Assembly (NCBI GenBank): GCA_037178855.1
Contig: JASJZC010000006.1
Location: 4,588,001 to 4,652,000, forward strand
Length of the DNA stretch: 64,000 bases
From: Oscheius sp. JU75
Taxonomy: Eukaryota > Nematoda > Chromadorea > Rhabditida > Rhabditidae
Direction: 5' to 3'
The notes below the pieces were generated by a model, which saw only the letters and a list, made by a program, of their open reading frames with translations, was not told the origin of the DNA and did not search any database. Each line of letters begins with the position of its first letter. The stretch's first letter is position 1. The position numbers and the translations under genes were made by a program. This document shows positions 23,787-34,700 of the stretch, piece by piece.

Positions 23787-24963
23787 GTAGGTCCCCCATC
23801 TCTCTTGCTTTGCCGTGGATTAGGCTGAACAACAGACTTGCTTGTTTACCGTTCCTCCTTCTAGAAGTATCGCGCTGATTAATTTCGAAAAGATATCTGC
23901 AACAGCATCTTTCACGTAAAAGCGACCACTGGGAAAGTGCACAAAAACGTGGGAACACCGCTCGGAGAAGCAAAAAACGTATGTCCTTTGGGTCCCCGAC
24001 GGGGAACACCCTCCGGTTACAAGGTCAGCTGAGTGCAGATTTTTCCCTGGGATTAGTACGGATTGTTTCTCCTTAGAACACTTTCACATCAGGGATTTGA
24101 TCAGCCTTCTCATAATCTAATGATTGAATAATTGTTACCTTACGGTCAGCACCTCAGTTCTTTCGACCCCTGCAAGGTTTCCGACCTTGTCATGGACAAG
24201 TTGCCGTTCGAAGACTGCGCTTTTGGAGGAGGAGACCTGTTCTGTCCACGTTTGGTCTCCCTTCCACTGACTTATCCTCATGATTTGCATCCGTAATTTC
24301 TGGGAACTGACCCTTTTGTATTCTGCACTTGATGGCCTTTACAGCCTCTCCAATTATCAACTCGTACTTTGGGATCTAGCCTGGAGGCTTAATCACGATA
24401 TCTATTTCGAGAGAGAGACGACAATAAGGGGATTGTGAGCCGGCCCAGCAGGGTTCCTGTGTTCGGGTTCGGTTGTAAAGGGAGGAGAGAGAGAGAGGAC
24501 AGTTGGCGAACTTCATCGTGAGCATGGACGTTTTTCCGTTCCTTGTTCTATAACATGTCGAGGAGTCATATAATAGCCAGTGTCCTCTTTATTGTGTTCG
24601 CTCTGAACTTTTGTTTTGTCTTATCTTTTCGAAACGATTGATCTCGCTCTAACTATTGGTTTTCTAGATTTGTTTATCCCCGCTCTCCCACCATATTCCC
24701 TCTTTTTTGAGGATAAACTCTATTGTTGGTCCACATCTCTTTTCCTGGCAGTAGAATAACAAAAACACACGGCCGGCTGTCTCTCTCCCTTATCAAACAG
24801 AAGACTCACCCTTCTGGAGGTGTTCGAGCTCGATGATTGGCCGACAGCCCCTTGTCTCGTCTCTCTGCGTCTCCTTCGTTATTGCACTTTGGTAGGGCTG
24901 TCCCCGTCTGCGGTACACCTCTGGAGTCTTACTCTCTCTCTATTAGTGGATTTCCACCAGACG

Positions 24964-25029
24964 ATGCCGTACGGCGTCTTCCAACCCCCGAACATGCTAT
25001 ATCATGATGTCTACCACGGCTCTATTTAC
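24964..25029 (+). CDS. Candidate alternative first exon G of the nuclear receptor gene
   Basis: Twenty-two codons from ATG 24964 to a GTGAGT donor, phase 0. The peptide begins MPYGVFQPPNMLYHDVYHG and is rich in Tyr, Pro and His, like the N-terminal region of exon B. The donor is close to consensus and the preceding DNA is pyrimidine-rich. No protein family is recognised. Confidence 0.45.
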
Positions 25030-27743
25030 GTGAGTCTCACATTTCATTCCGGCTGCAAGATTTCTCTCGAAATATGTAAACAAACTTCTTTTTTTTCTTT
25101 CGAATCCAGGGACCAAATAGTTTCCATATTTTAGTTTTCTAGGAAAACCTCCATGAAAAGTGGAAGTTTTTTGGATGACAAGTCGCACTCTTAGGCTGGA
25201 CGGGAACAGGTTTTTAGACGGAGGAAGCGAATGATAATGTCGGTGTTCGGACAAGGAGAGAACACCCAGATTAGTCTTTCAGCCTAGAAGAGAGCCAAGG
25301 GATATGGAAGGGAAAAGATGAAGAATGTAAGAAGTATAGCTGAGTGATTTCTACGATAATGTTAAGAATAGCCACCAGACGTTGTGATAAAGTGGTCCGT
25401 TCCGAATTTCGAACGACCTTGAAAAATCAAGGACGGACAGCGATAAAAACTATTGGGATCTTACGCCCTAAATCTTTATACTCCAAGCGATGGATCGTAA
25501 GCTTTTGACATAAGATTATGGAAGTGTATCTTTATGAGACTGTCTGAAGGTTAATGACATCGCTAATTATAAATGTTCCGGATGACTCTGAGAAGTTAAG
25601 AAAACATCTTCTTACGAAAGTGAAAAAGTAGGAGAGACTTGAGTGTGTGCCTGCTGGCACTTCTTGTTGTTGTCGTAGCTCATGGCTCGGCTTCTCGGCG
25701 CTTGTTTGCCATTCGTCCCTCTGACGGCGTGCCAAGCCGCAAAACACACTATACTACTTCGAAAATACTGAGGAATGAATCGAACAGCTGTTTTAACTGT
25801 TGAAAGAGTGGATCACCTGTTTCCCTTGTGGTTCTCTCCAATGTTTTCACACTGCTCAATCGATTCTCGAGAGAGAATACTGTAATGTTTACTCTCATAC
25901 TATTCTTCTGATTATGTCCAGATAGTCCCTCTGACCTACCGTAGTTCTCCCGGAGCTCCAGGTGTCGAAGAAGTCCCTCTATTCCTTTAGCGAGTGTTGT
26001 CGTCGATGCCAGTCGCACGTGTCGTGGTCCCCTTCTGCGCCTCCTCCTCCGCCCTGCTCCATAGTTGTTTTTCACTTCCAACCCTACTCGTTGTTGCCGT
26101 CGTGTCCTCAGCACTGTTTTCGCCTCTCGCCCCTTCCATGCTTCTGCAACAAATAGTACTATACTCTTTTGTCCTCGCCAAGTTTTGCAAGTCCTTTTGC
26201 ACTGAAACTGTACTGTTTCCATTATTTTCTACCTATCGACTCCTAGTGTAACTAACACTTTGTCGGACACCTTTTTGAATGGGTTATCCCACCTGCACTG
26301 TGTCTGTTTTGGACGAGTGTCAATTGTCTTTGTTCCAGTTCTTTGTCTCAAGTCCTATTGGGTTCTGTGTGCAAATTATTCAACAGCTGCCAGTGTGAAA
26401 AAGTGAACTAAAAAAGAGAATTTATAGGATTCAGATGACATCAATTTCGTTCGAGATAATAGCCACAAAACAGAATAGCAATTGGTACCGCGAATGGGTA
26501 CATGAATACTCTTAGCTCTGCCCATTACTACCCTAAGTGGGTTCTAGCCCTAACCTTCTAAGCCCTATCTAGCCACAGTATTGCTATCTATTGATGAACA
26601 CTCTGTCCCAGCCTCCAACCTTATACAAGCACTGACTCATTTGCTAGTTCACACTCAAAGTATCTCACTCAACAATCCTTAGTCCCTTCTCGACCAAAAA
26701 TGTTTTGACTGTCGAGAGTAACTTCCTGGCTGCACTGTGTTCTCTCTTCCTTGGCCCTAGTTGTTTTTCCTAGTCCGTTCCCTATTTGTTGCCATGTCGA
26801 TCTTGTTTTTCACTCTTGCCCAGTGTGTAAGCCTTCTGACGCGAGAGTGTGGGGATACCGTAGTCCTCAACGCGCCCAAAATCTACTCTAAGGGTCCAAT
26901 AGCGTGTCCGCCTTGCGACCTTTCTTGACCCACTAATTCGATATTTACCATATACTGGATTCGGTACTTTGTATTGTTGTTTCTCTCTATAAGTTGTTAT
27001 TATGAACAGTTCCTGGTTATTACTCACACTATCCGCATTATACGAAAACAAGCTGCACAGCTGTTATGACACTTTACTCCAGCCTAATTGCATTCTCGCT
27101 ACATGGAACTGTTCTGAGTCAAAGCCTTTTGGCATATAGTACATTTCCAGATGGCCACGTAGTGTTTTCGCTCTCTGCCACTCGAATCGCATAGTTGTTT
27201 TCCGCCTGAAAGCCGGAATTACACGCCTCTACCTTCTCTCTTTCTGCAAAAAGACCATCTACCGTAATCAGAGGGACTATCAGATAGTTCTTGAGTCAAC
27301 AGAGTCTTCAGACCAACGAGTAATATGCCCTCGATGTTAAAGTGGATGTGTCGATCTCAAGTTTTTCAGCCCGGCCGTTCGCAGCCCTACTTTTTCAGTT
27401 CGCGAGGTCGTCCACCCGGCCCTGAACGCCCCCCGAGTTGACCTAGCGCGTTCCTTTTTAGTAGGACATCTTAACTATATATGTCGAGCCTTTTTCAAGG
27501 CTGTTCACAGTCTTCGATCGCGGTGTTCCAAGGTCGCAACACCTTTTTTTTCTGCTTCCTCCTTGCCTCCAAAAGTTGTTGATCGGGACACGATTAGGAC
27601 GTCAAATGTCGGAATAGCAAACTGCTAAAAGTCTCAAAACAACTGTCTCTTGTCAACAAACTCTTTCTCTTTCTCTTCCTCTTCCTTCATAAATAGTATT
27701 CATAGGTTCGATGGAATTGTGACCTCGATTCCCTGTATATACT
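25030..27743. other. Interval without supported coding exon
   Basis: No ATG-led frame with a strong donor was found here on the plus strand. A 157-codon minus-strand frame at 25749-26222 contains an Arg run and no domain, and looks fortuitous. The interval is probably intron or intergenic regulatory DNA of the receptor gene. Confidence 0.35.
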
Positions 27744-27818
27744 ATGGTGGACGTAAACAGTCTCTTTAATTCTCAGAACTACCTCAACTGGAGCATGATT
27801 AATAAGTTTTATTCGAAG
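27744..27818 (+). CDS. Candidate alternative first exon H of the nuclear receptor gene
   Basis: ATG 27744 opens 25 codons beginning MVDVNSLFNSQNYLNWSMIN and ends at a GTAAGC donor, phase 0. It lies only 377 nt before the acceptor at 28195, so it is a natural candidate for the proximal promoter of the receptor. The Asn/Ser/Tyr-rich peptide matches the composition of the other candidates. Confidence 0.45.
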
Positions 27819-28044
27819 GTAAGCGTCGGGGACAAAAAGAGCCAAATGTGTAGAGCTGACAAAGGTCGGAAGGGGGCAAAAAGATGCGTGGTGTAGTCTC
27901 GACCCCGAGTTCTTGTGATTCATTTCTTCTTCTTCTTTCTTTGTGGTCGACAATCGGAGCTACACATTCATTCCCCGTCTTCGCTCTCGGCCACATTGAA
28001 TCGGTCCCGCCCCTCTGATCCCAAACAGTTCCTTTCCCCGAAAA

Positions 28045-28128
28045 ATGCACCTCTCAGCCAGCTTCTGGAGTCAATATTTTCCCTGGGGTCAATCCTGCCA
28101 TCGGCCTACAGGATTCGCTATGCGTACG
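28045..28128 (+). CDS. Candidate alternative first exon I of the nuclear receptor gene
   Basis: Twenty-eight codons from ATG 28045, beginning MHLSASFWSQYFPWGQ, reach a GTGTGT donor in phase 0. The intron to 28195 would be 67 nt, similar to others in the window. The donor is weaker than those of exons G and H, and this exon lies inside the intron used by exon H, so the two would be mutually exclusive. Confidence 0.35.
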
Positions 28129-28201
28129 GTGTGTTAGTAAATATAGGAGTACATGAGATTCAGATTTAAGATCTCGAATAATCAAACGTTTTCAGCCACA
28201 A

Positions 28202-30575
28202 ATGAGCACTCCAGACGATCCAGTCATCCATTCTCCGCCATCTCTGGGCGGTCAACTGATCGGCGGAGCCATCCCGAAGCTCGAGGAAGGGATGAACTGT
28301 ACCTCTCCTGAAGCAGCCGGGATGGATGCCAATGGTGACAGTGAGGCTCGAAGACGACAAAAGACCTGTCGCGTCTGTGGCGATCATGCTACCGGATACA
28401 ACTTTAATGTTTGTTGGATCTCCTCCCAAAGATATAACTCAACTCTAGGTGATCACTTGTGAGAGTTGTAAAGCATTCTTCCGTCGGAATGCTCTCCGTC
28501 CCAAAGAGTTCAAATGCCCATATTCTGAAGACTGCGAAATCAATGCTGTCAGTCGTCGTTTCTGTCAGAAATGCCGTCTCCGAAAGTGTTTCAATGTGAG
28601 TCCATTTTTGAAGCATGAAGCAGGCAGACAAACAGTAAGAGTCACTCGCATAATCATTAGACTACGTCTTCAAAACAATGGTTTTTCTGTAGAAAGAAAA
28701 GACGACTTTTGGTTCCTCTTATACGCAATTTTCCAGGTCGGTATGAAGAAGGAATGGATTCTTTCGGAAGACCAGTTAAAGTAAGTAACTACCAGAAATC
28801 ACGAAGAACAACCCAATTTGCAGACGAAGGAAGAACTCGCGACTGAACAATATGCAGAGTCAGAACCGCCAGAAACAGCAGGTACAAAGCTTTCTTTCGG
28901 GTACAAAACGATGACTAGTCGGCAATGATTTGGATGGTGAATGGGAGAGTCGATAAAACAATTGGTTCAGTCGCACCAAAGCAAATTCTCATGGCGCTTG
29001 ATCAGGGTCATCATCGTGAATTCTTGCAGGATGTCATCCGACAGGCCAACATGAAGATGTCCGGTCCTCTGTCTATCAATCCAATGGAATCACAGATGGC
29101 TGGACTCAGTCAGCGTCAGATGCCATCTTTGGTCAGTCCCACAGCTGGGGTAAGCCAATTTTTCACCAAGAAACAAAGGGCTTTCAGTACTCAATGATGA
29201 GTCCATCTGGCTCGGTGGCTTCTTCGGCTGATTCTCCGCCAAATCGACATTTCGGTTTGATGGCTGGATCCCAACGAAGTCCTGAGTCGTATCAACCAAA
29301 CATTCTGAACATGAGAGGAGATGTTGGAGCTCGATCGCCAACTGGTCCAGTCTCTGTCGATCCCACTCGGAAACAAGTTGTCATGTCCATCGACGCCTAC
29401 CAGAATCTGATGCAGATGGCTGCCAGCAAGGTTCACGACGAGATGGAGCCTCCGAGCAAGCGGAGCGTCACCGGATTCAGTCCGGACATTGCTACTCCTC
29501 AGCCTCGAAGTTTCGGATCACCTCTGATGCCATCTGTCACTTCAGCCTTCGGAAGTCAGTTGACTCTTTTGATCAGACTAATGAAACTGTTTTAGTGTTG
29601 AACTCGGCCCAAGGATACATGGACTTGGATGCCAAGCCACAGTCGACATTCCCGCCCGGTTACGCTGAAAGGATGGAAAAGATGAGCAACTACTTCGACA
29701 AGACTATAGAGGATGCTTTAAAATTGGACAGTCCGGATCAGACAGCCTACATGGGAGACAATCAACTCAAACTGGACAATCTGCAGCCCAAGAGCGAGTC
29801 TCGATCCAACTACCAGCTGAATGCTGCCGAATTGAAAGAACTGGACAGCATCAACGAGGCCTTCAAGGGAATGAACGAAGAGATCGAGCCCGGTCGTCAG
29901 AAACAGAGTTTCTTGAAAGACGAAAAGTCTCCCGCCGATATCATGAACATTATGGATGTGGCTATGCGTCGTCTTGTCAAGATGGCTAAGAAACTGCCGG
30001 CCTTCAATGATATCAGTCAGGATGGAAAGTTTGCCTTGCTGAAGGCAGCCATGGTCGAGATGTTGACTGTGCGCGGAGTGGCTCGTTTCGATGCTCGACA
30101 GGGAGTCTGGCGTTCTCCGACTCTTCCGGAACCGGCTGAGGTCTCCTTCGACATGTTCGACAAGCTGAACAAGGATATTCGAGGAGACCAGAAGGCCCGT
30201 GTCATGCAGTTCTTCAAGATCTTCAGTGACGATATTCGAGGCAATGAGCTGATCATCTCTCTCATCATTCTCATCGTTCTCTTCTCTCCTCGAGATATCA
30301 TCACCGACGAGGGAGACAAGAAGCTAATGGCTCGCAAGCATGAGGAATACTCCACTCTCCTTCAGAGGTATATTGGTGCTTTAAAAATGTAAACATTTTG
30401 GTTTAGATACTTGGAGTCGCTGTATGGCAACGACGCTCTTCGAATCTACAGTCAGATTCCGGAAGCCTTGAAAATGTTGAAAGAGATCAGCAGCCATTCT
30501 GGTCTGCTCTTCTTCGGAACAGTAAACACCAAGGATGCCGAGCCATTGCCTCGCGAGATCTTCAAAGTCGAATAA
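28202..30575 (+). CDS. Nuclear hormone receptor, DAF-12/NHR-8/DHR96 (NR1J) class
   Basis: A ligand-regulated transcription factor. The DNA-binding domain starts CRVCGDHATGYNFNV and continues ITCESCKAFFRRNA. The P-box CESCKA is characteristic of the DAF-12/NHR-8/NHR-48/DHR96 group. The second zinc finger ends RRFCQKCRLRKCFNVGM. A long Ser/Pro/Gln hinge precedes a ligand-binding domain from about 29.9 kb (VAMRRLVKMAKKLPAFNDIS, QDGKFALLKAAMVEMLTVRG). The protein ends PLPREIFKVE, an AF-2-like helix. Introns include 28409-28448 (between the two halves of the first finger), one just after the second finger, and 30369-30406. The exon begins at 28196 after TTTTCAG with CCA CAA ATG, so ATG 28202 is only the shortest possible start; the frame is open at the acceptor and ready to receive upstream coding exons. 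In nematodes this class responds to bile-acid-like steroids (DAF-12) or regulates lipids and detoxification (NHR-8). Confidence 0.9.
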
Positions 30576-31771
30576 GCATCTTTCCGTGTACAAGCGGCAC
30601 TTCATGTACTCCTCTAGCCGTCACATTCTTCCCTTTCCCCTAAGTCTTTAGCTCGCAACGTGTTCTCTGCATAGGGTTACTTTTCGGTGATCGTCTGTAT
30701 AGTGTATTTGTCCTCCTCGTCTCTCTAACCTCTCTGTACAACCAATCTTACCTCCATCCAGGCGTCCTGACGCTCGTGTGATTCTTCCTCCACCTAACCT
30801 CTTTGATGCTACCTCACCTACCCCATGAAACATAAAATAATATTTATACTACTGTATGATAGTGCAATTAGGAGTATTCAATAACCCGGTCCTTTTTCTT
30901 CCTCTTTTCATCCGGCATTTTTCCAAAAACCCGATGTAGACTTTTCTCTTCCGGTTCCTCTTTTCGTTATTGTATTTTGATCTCTGTGCCGGGTTCCATT
31001 TGTGGTTTTTCCGTTGGCCTGTTATCTACACCCGAGGCCCAATGTCCATCATTTACCCCCGATTTTGTTCGTTCAGAGAAATAAATTGCCTATCACAAGT
31101 CCTACTGTTTTTTTATACTCATAATCAGCAAAAGCCGGCTGAAAGATAGTTCGAGGAGGAAAAAGCGCAAAGTGTTCCCCTTAACTTGAAACTGAAAACT
31201 TTGTCAATTGCTGCTGAACAGATATTTGAAAGTCGTGTTTTTGGAATCATTTTTATTGGGAATTAGATTTTCCGACAAAAAAAATCAGTCTCCAACGGAG
31301 AGTGACAGTCATAGTCGGAAAAACGGAGACTGTCTGAATACGGAAATGATGGGTAAGTCTGCCCCATTTCCGCTGAATATTTTGAAAAGACCATACGATG
31401 CTCGGCAAACATTTTATCAATCTTCCTATCTACCAAACAACCGTCATGTTAACGTTAAAACCATTAAAAGAATAATTTTCTTCCTTCTCAGGTTTATTCC
31501 TACGGTAGTTGGGCAAGATACGCAGCTCGGGAATTCAAGTCCTAGCTGTGTTTTGCCCCGAACGCGGGTTCCGAGCCGCGTGACCGTTCAATAATTCCTT
31601 CGAGCTCAAAATTGCTCTCCAAGCTACGTTTCCAAAGGTTCCAGTTGCAATTCACGCTCCCAAGGGTGCTCGTCCCTTCTGATTGACTCCCTTTGTCTAT
31701 TATGGCTCATAGAGTCCAATACCGACTTCCTCTTCTCTCTTCAACAGTTTCTGTCATCTTTCAGGTCGACG
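30576..31771 (+). other. 3' UTR of the receptor and spacer before the ABC transporter
   Basis: No convincing coding frame is present. AATAAA occurs at 31080-31085 and ATAAAATAAT near 30832, either of which could end the receptor transcript. TCATCTTTCAG ends at 31764, eight bases before the transporter ATG, and resembles a splice or trans-splice acceptor. Confidence 0.4.
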
Positions 31772-34700
31772 ATGTCAAACACAGCAGAAGACCGAGTTCA
31801 TCTGGATCCGGGAGAAGGGGAGGAGGTCTACCCGATGGTCATGTACACCAAGGACAAGTCTCCGTCCAGGTCAGTTCCTAGTCTTCTTTTGCGCGAGAGA
31901 GAGAGAGAGAGACAGTCGCCTACCTGATAAGAGTAAGGTGTCACCACATGATTCAATCCTAGAAAGACAGCTGATTAGGGAGTTAGTTATTCTCCTCTTG
32001 AGAAGCTCTTTCTCCCGGATGACGTAGCCGTCTGTTTTGGCAGCTAATGCCGATTATTCCCTTCCGACGCTCGGGACTCGAGTAGCTGCAAAAAAAAGTG
32101 ACAACAAGGGGTTCTCCTAGGTGTTGCCTCTCTGAAGAGCAACATCTCACTCCAACACTTGAAACTGGAGAAACAGTGGGCAAACAACTATCTATTAATT
32201 TGTGACTGAGAAGGTTTATTGCAAGGAGTGGGATTGTTGCCGTACGGATTCGGCATTTTCCCCCACTCGTGACTCTTGTTGTTCGGTTGGACCTGCCACA
32301 GCTTACGAGGCGTTCCCTCTTTATTTACGTCCCATTGAAGACCGGTCAGAGCCTGGCTCAATTCCATCTGTCATTTTGTCAATTCCCCTTTTCCGGCAAA
32401 GAGACAGATGTCACTTGTTGCGGATCAGCTGGTTTCGGCGACCAGCTAGTCAGATGACCTCACAAAACGGCTGGAACAACAGGAAGAGGATTCTCATTTT
32501 GCAGGAGCAGAGACACATCAACAGTAGTTAATTAGGAATTCGCGGGAAGTGGTCGCCTACGTTCAGTTGTTTACAAGTCAAGCCATACATAGAGTCACTC
32601 ACATCACACATTCTATCCCACCCTTTGCTCATAATCATTTTCTTTGAAGTCTTATCTTCTTCGGCACCTCTTAAATCATATTGCTACTGATGGCTCTAGT
32701 GCGTCTACACTCTTCTTATCACCTCTCGTACATTGATTGTCTCTTTTTTTCTCGACAATAGTTCCTAGTCATTTTGACCAGAATCTAATGAATCCACTTT
32801 GCAGGATGCACTCAGCAGACCCAGCCGAGCGTTACACGGGCGGTCGACCAGCTAAGGATCTCAGTCGCTACTCCTCTACATTAAGGAGTATGCAGCCAAT
32901 TAGAACTGGGAAGAGGAATCTGAAAGGAGGAGCCAAAATAGACGAGTCCGGTCTGTTATCCTTCATCACATACAGCTGGGTCTTCGAGTATCTTTTCTCG
33001 GCTTTCAAGGTATAGTTTTGATAAAAGTTTTGAAGAGACATGTGCAGGGCCGACTGGATAGGGATCAGACATGGAACTGTAGCATATTCGATGCCAGTAA
33101 TGTAAACATGGCTCGGATGGAAGTTCTATGGGAGGAAGAGGTCAAAAACAATCCAACCAATCCTTCTCTTTTTAAGGTAGTCTCCCTATTACTGTTTGAA
33201 CAAAACTTCAGGCAATGTACCGGTTTATATCAACAAGACTATGGGCATCTTGTGGGGTCTTTTTCGTCTGTCTAATTCTCGGCTTCATCGGTCCCACGTG
33301 CTTTATTAAAGGACTGGTAGCGTTCGCCGAAAACCCACCGCTTCCCGGTATTAGTGTCAATTATGTCTACGGCTTCGGGCTCGTCCTCTGCATTGCAATT
33401 GTAAGAACTTCCTTATTTATTTAATTGCCAATTATAGTTTGAATTGTCCCGCGTTCTGGCCTACGGAGCCACATGGGCCATCTCTTATAGGACAGGAATT
33501 CGAGTTCGCGGAGCTCTACTAGGTTTGCTATTCAAACGGATCATCACTGTGAGAAGTCTGGGCAAGAAGAACGCTGCCGAGGTTTGCCTGTTTCTTTTCC
33601 GTTTACAAGAGGATTGTAGATTGTAAATATGTTCGCTAACGATGGTCAACGTCTTTTCGACGCTGTCACTTTCGCTCCTCTCGTCCTTGTCGGACCTTTG
33701 GTTTTGATCGGAGGAATCGCCTACCTTCTGGCTGTCATCGGTCCCTGGTCTCTCTTAGGCATTCTCATCTTTTTTATCTTCGATGTCATACAGGTATTTT
33801 ATTACCTCTCTATTCAAAAGTTCTTATTCAGTACGGTCTCGGAAAAACAATGGTCCGATTCCGCCAGTCAGCTATCGACAAGACCGAAAAGAGAATCAGT
33901 CTGATGGGTGAGATCATTAAATGTATTCGGGTCATCAAGATGAATGCCTGGGAGGAGAACTTTACTAAGAGAATTGAAGGTACTAGTATCTTTTGTTCTT
34001 TTCAACTCTTTCAATAGATATGCGTCATCAGGAGAAAGTCGACATCCGAACTGCTGGCTATGCACAGTCTCTAGCCATCGCTTGCGGACCTGTCGTTCCG
34101 GTCGTAGCTGCTGTCCTCACCTTTTTAGGAGTTGTTTTGTCTGGTCATGATCTCCTTGCCAGTGATGTAAGTTTTTATCTACGTCGTTTACTAATCTTCA
34201 CAGGCTTTCTCTGCGATCACAGTCTTCTTTGTCATGCTTTTCGGAATCAGGATGATTCCCTACGGCAGCAGATACATGGCCGAAGCTGTTGTAGCTTTGA
34301 GGAGAATTCAAGAAATGCTTCTGGTTTGTATTTTTCTGCTATCCTTAAAAATCAAGCTTAGTACGACCAATGGGACGCACAGCTCCCAGCTCCAGCAGAC
34401 TCTAACCACGTGATTCGGTTCAAGAACGCGACTCTATCCTGGAATAGATATGGTTCAGTGGATTCCAGTTTTCATGACTAGCCCTTTTCAGATAAACCAG
34501 CTGCTGCAAGTGAAGAAGCGGAAACTCTAAAAACAGAGAACGTTTTCCAACTAGAAGGAATAACTCTCACGATCAAGAGGAAAGAGATTGTCGGGCTGTG
34601 TGGGCCGGTTGGAAGTGGAAAAAGTGCTCTTCTGACCAGTTGTATCGGACACGTTAGCATTGTTGTTACTTTTAGAAAGAACTCTTTTCAGATGTTCCAA

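Noticed and set aside
24193..24296. Short ATG-led frame (MDKLPFEDCAFGGGDL...) resembling another first exon
   Set aside because: The peptide looks plausible, but the only GT near its end (GTCTCC) is a poor donor, so it was left out of the exon array.
25749..26222. 157-codon minus-strand frame with an Arg run
   Set aside because: No domain and low-complexity composition. It lies in skewed sequence where long antisense frames arise by chance.
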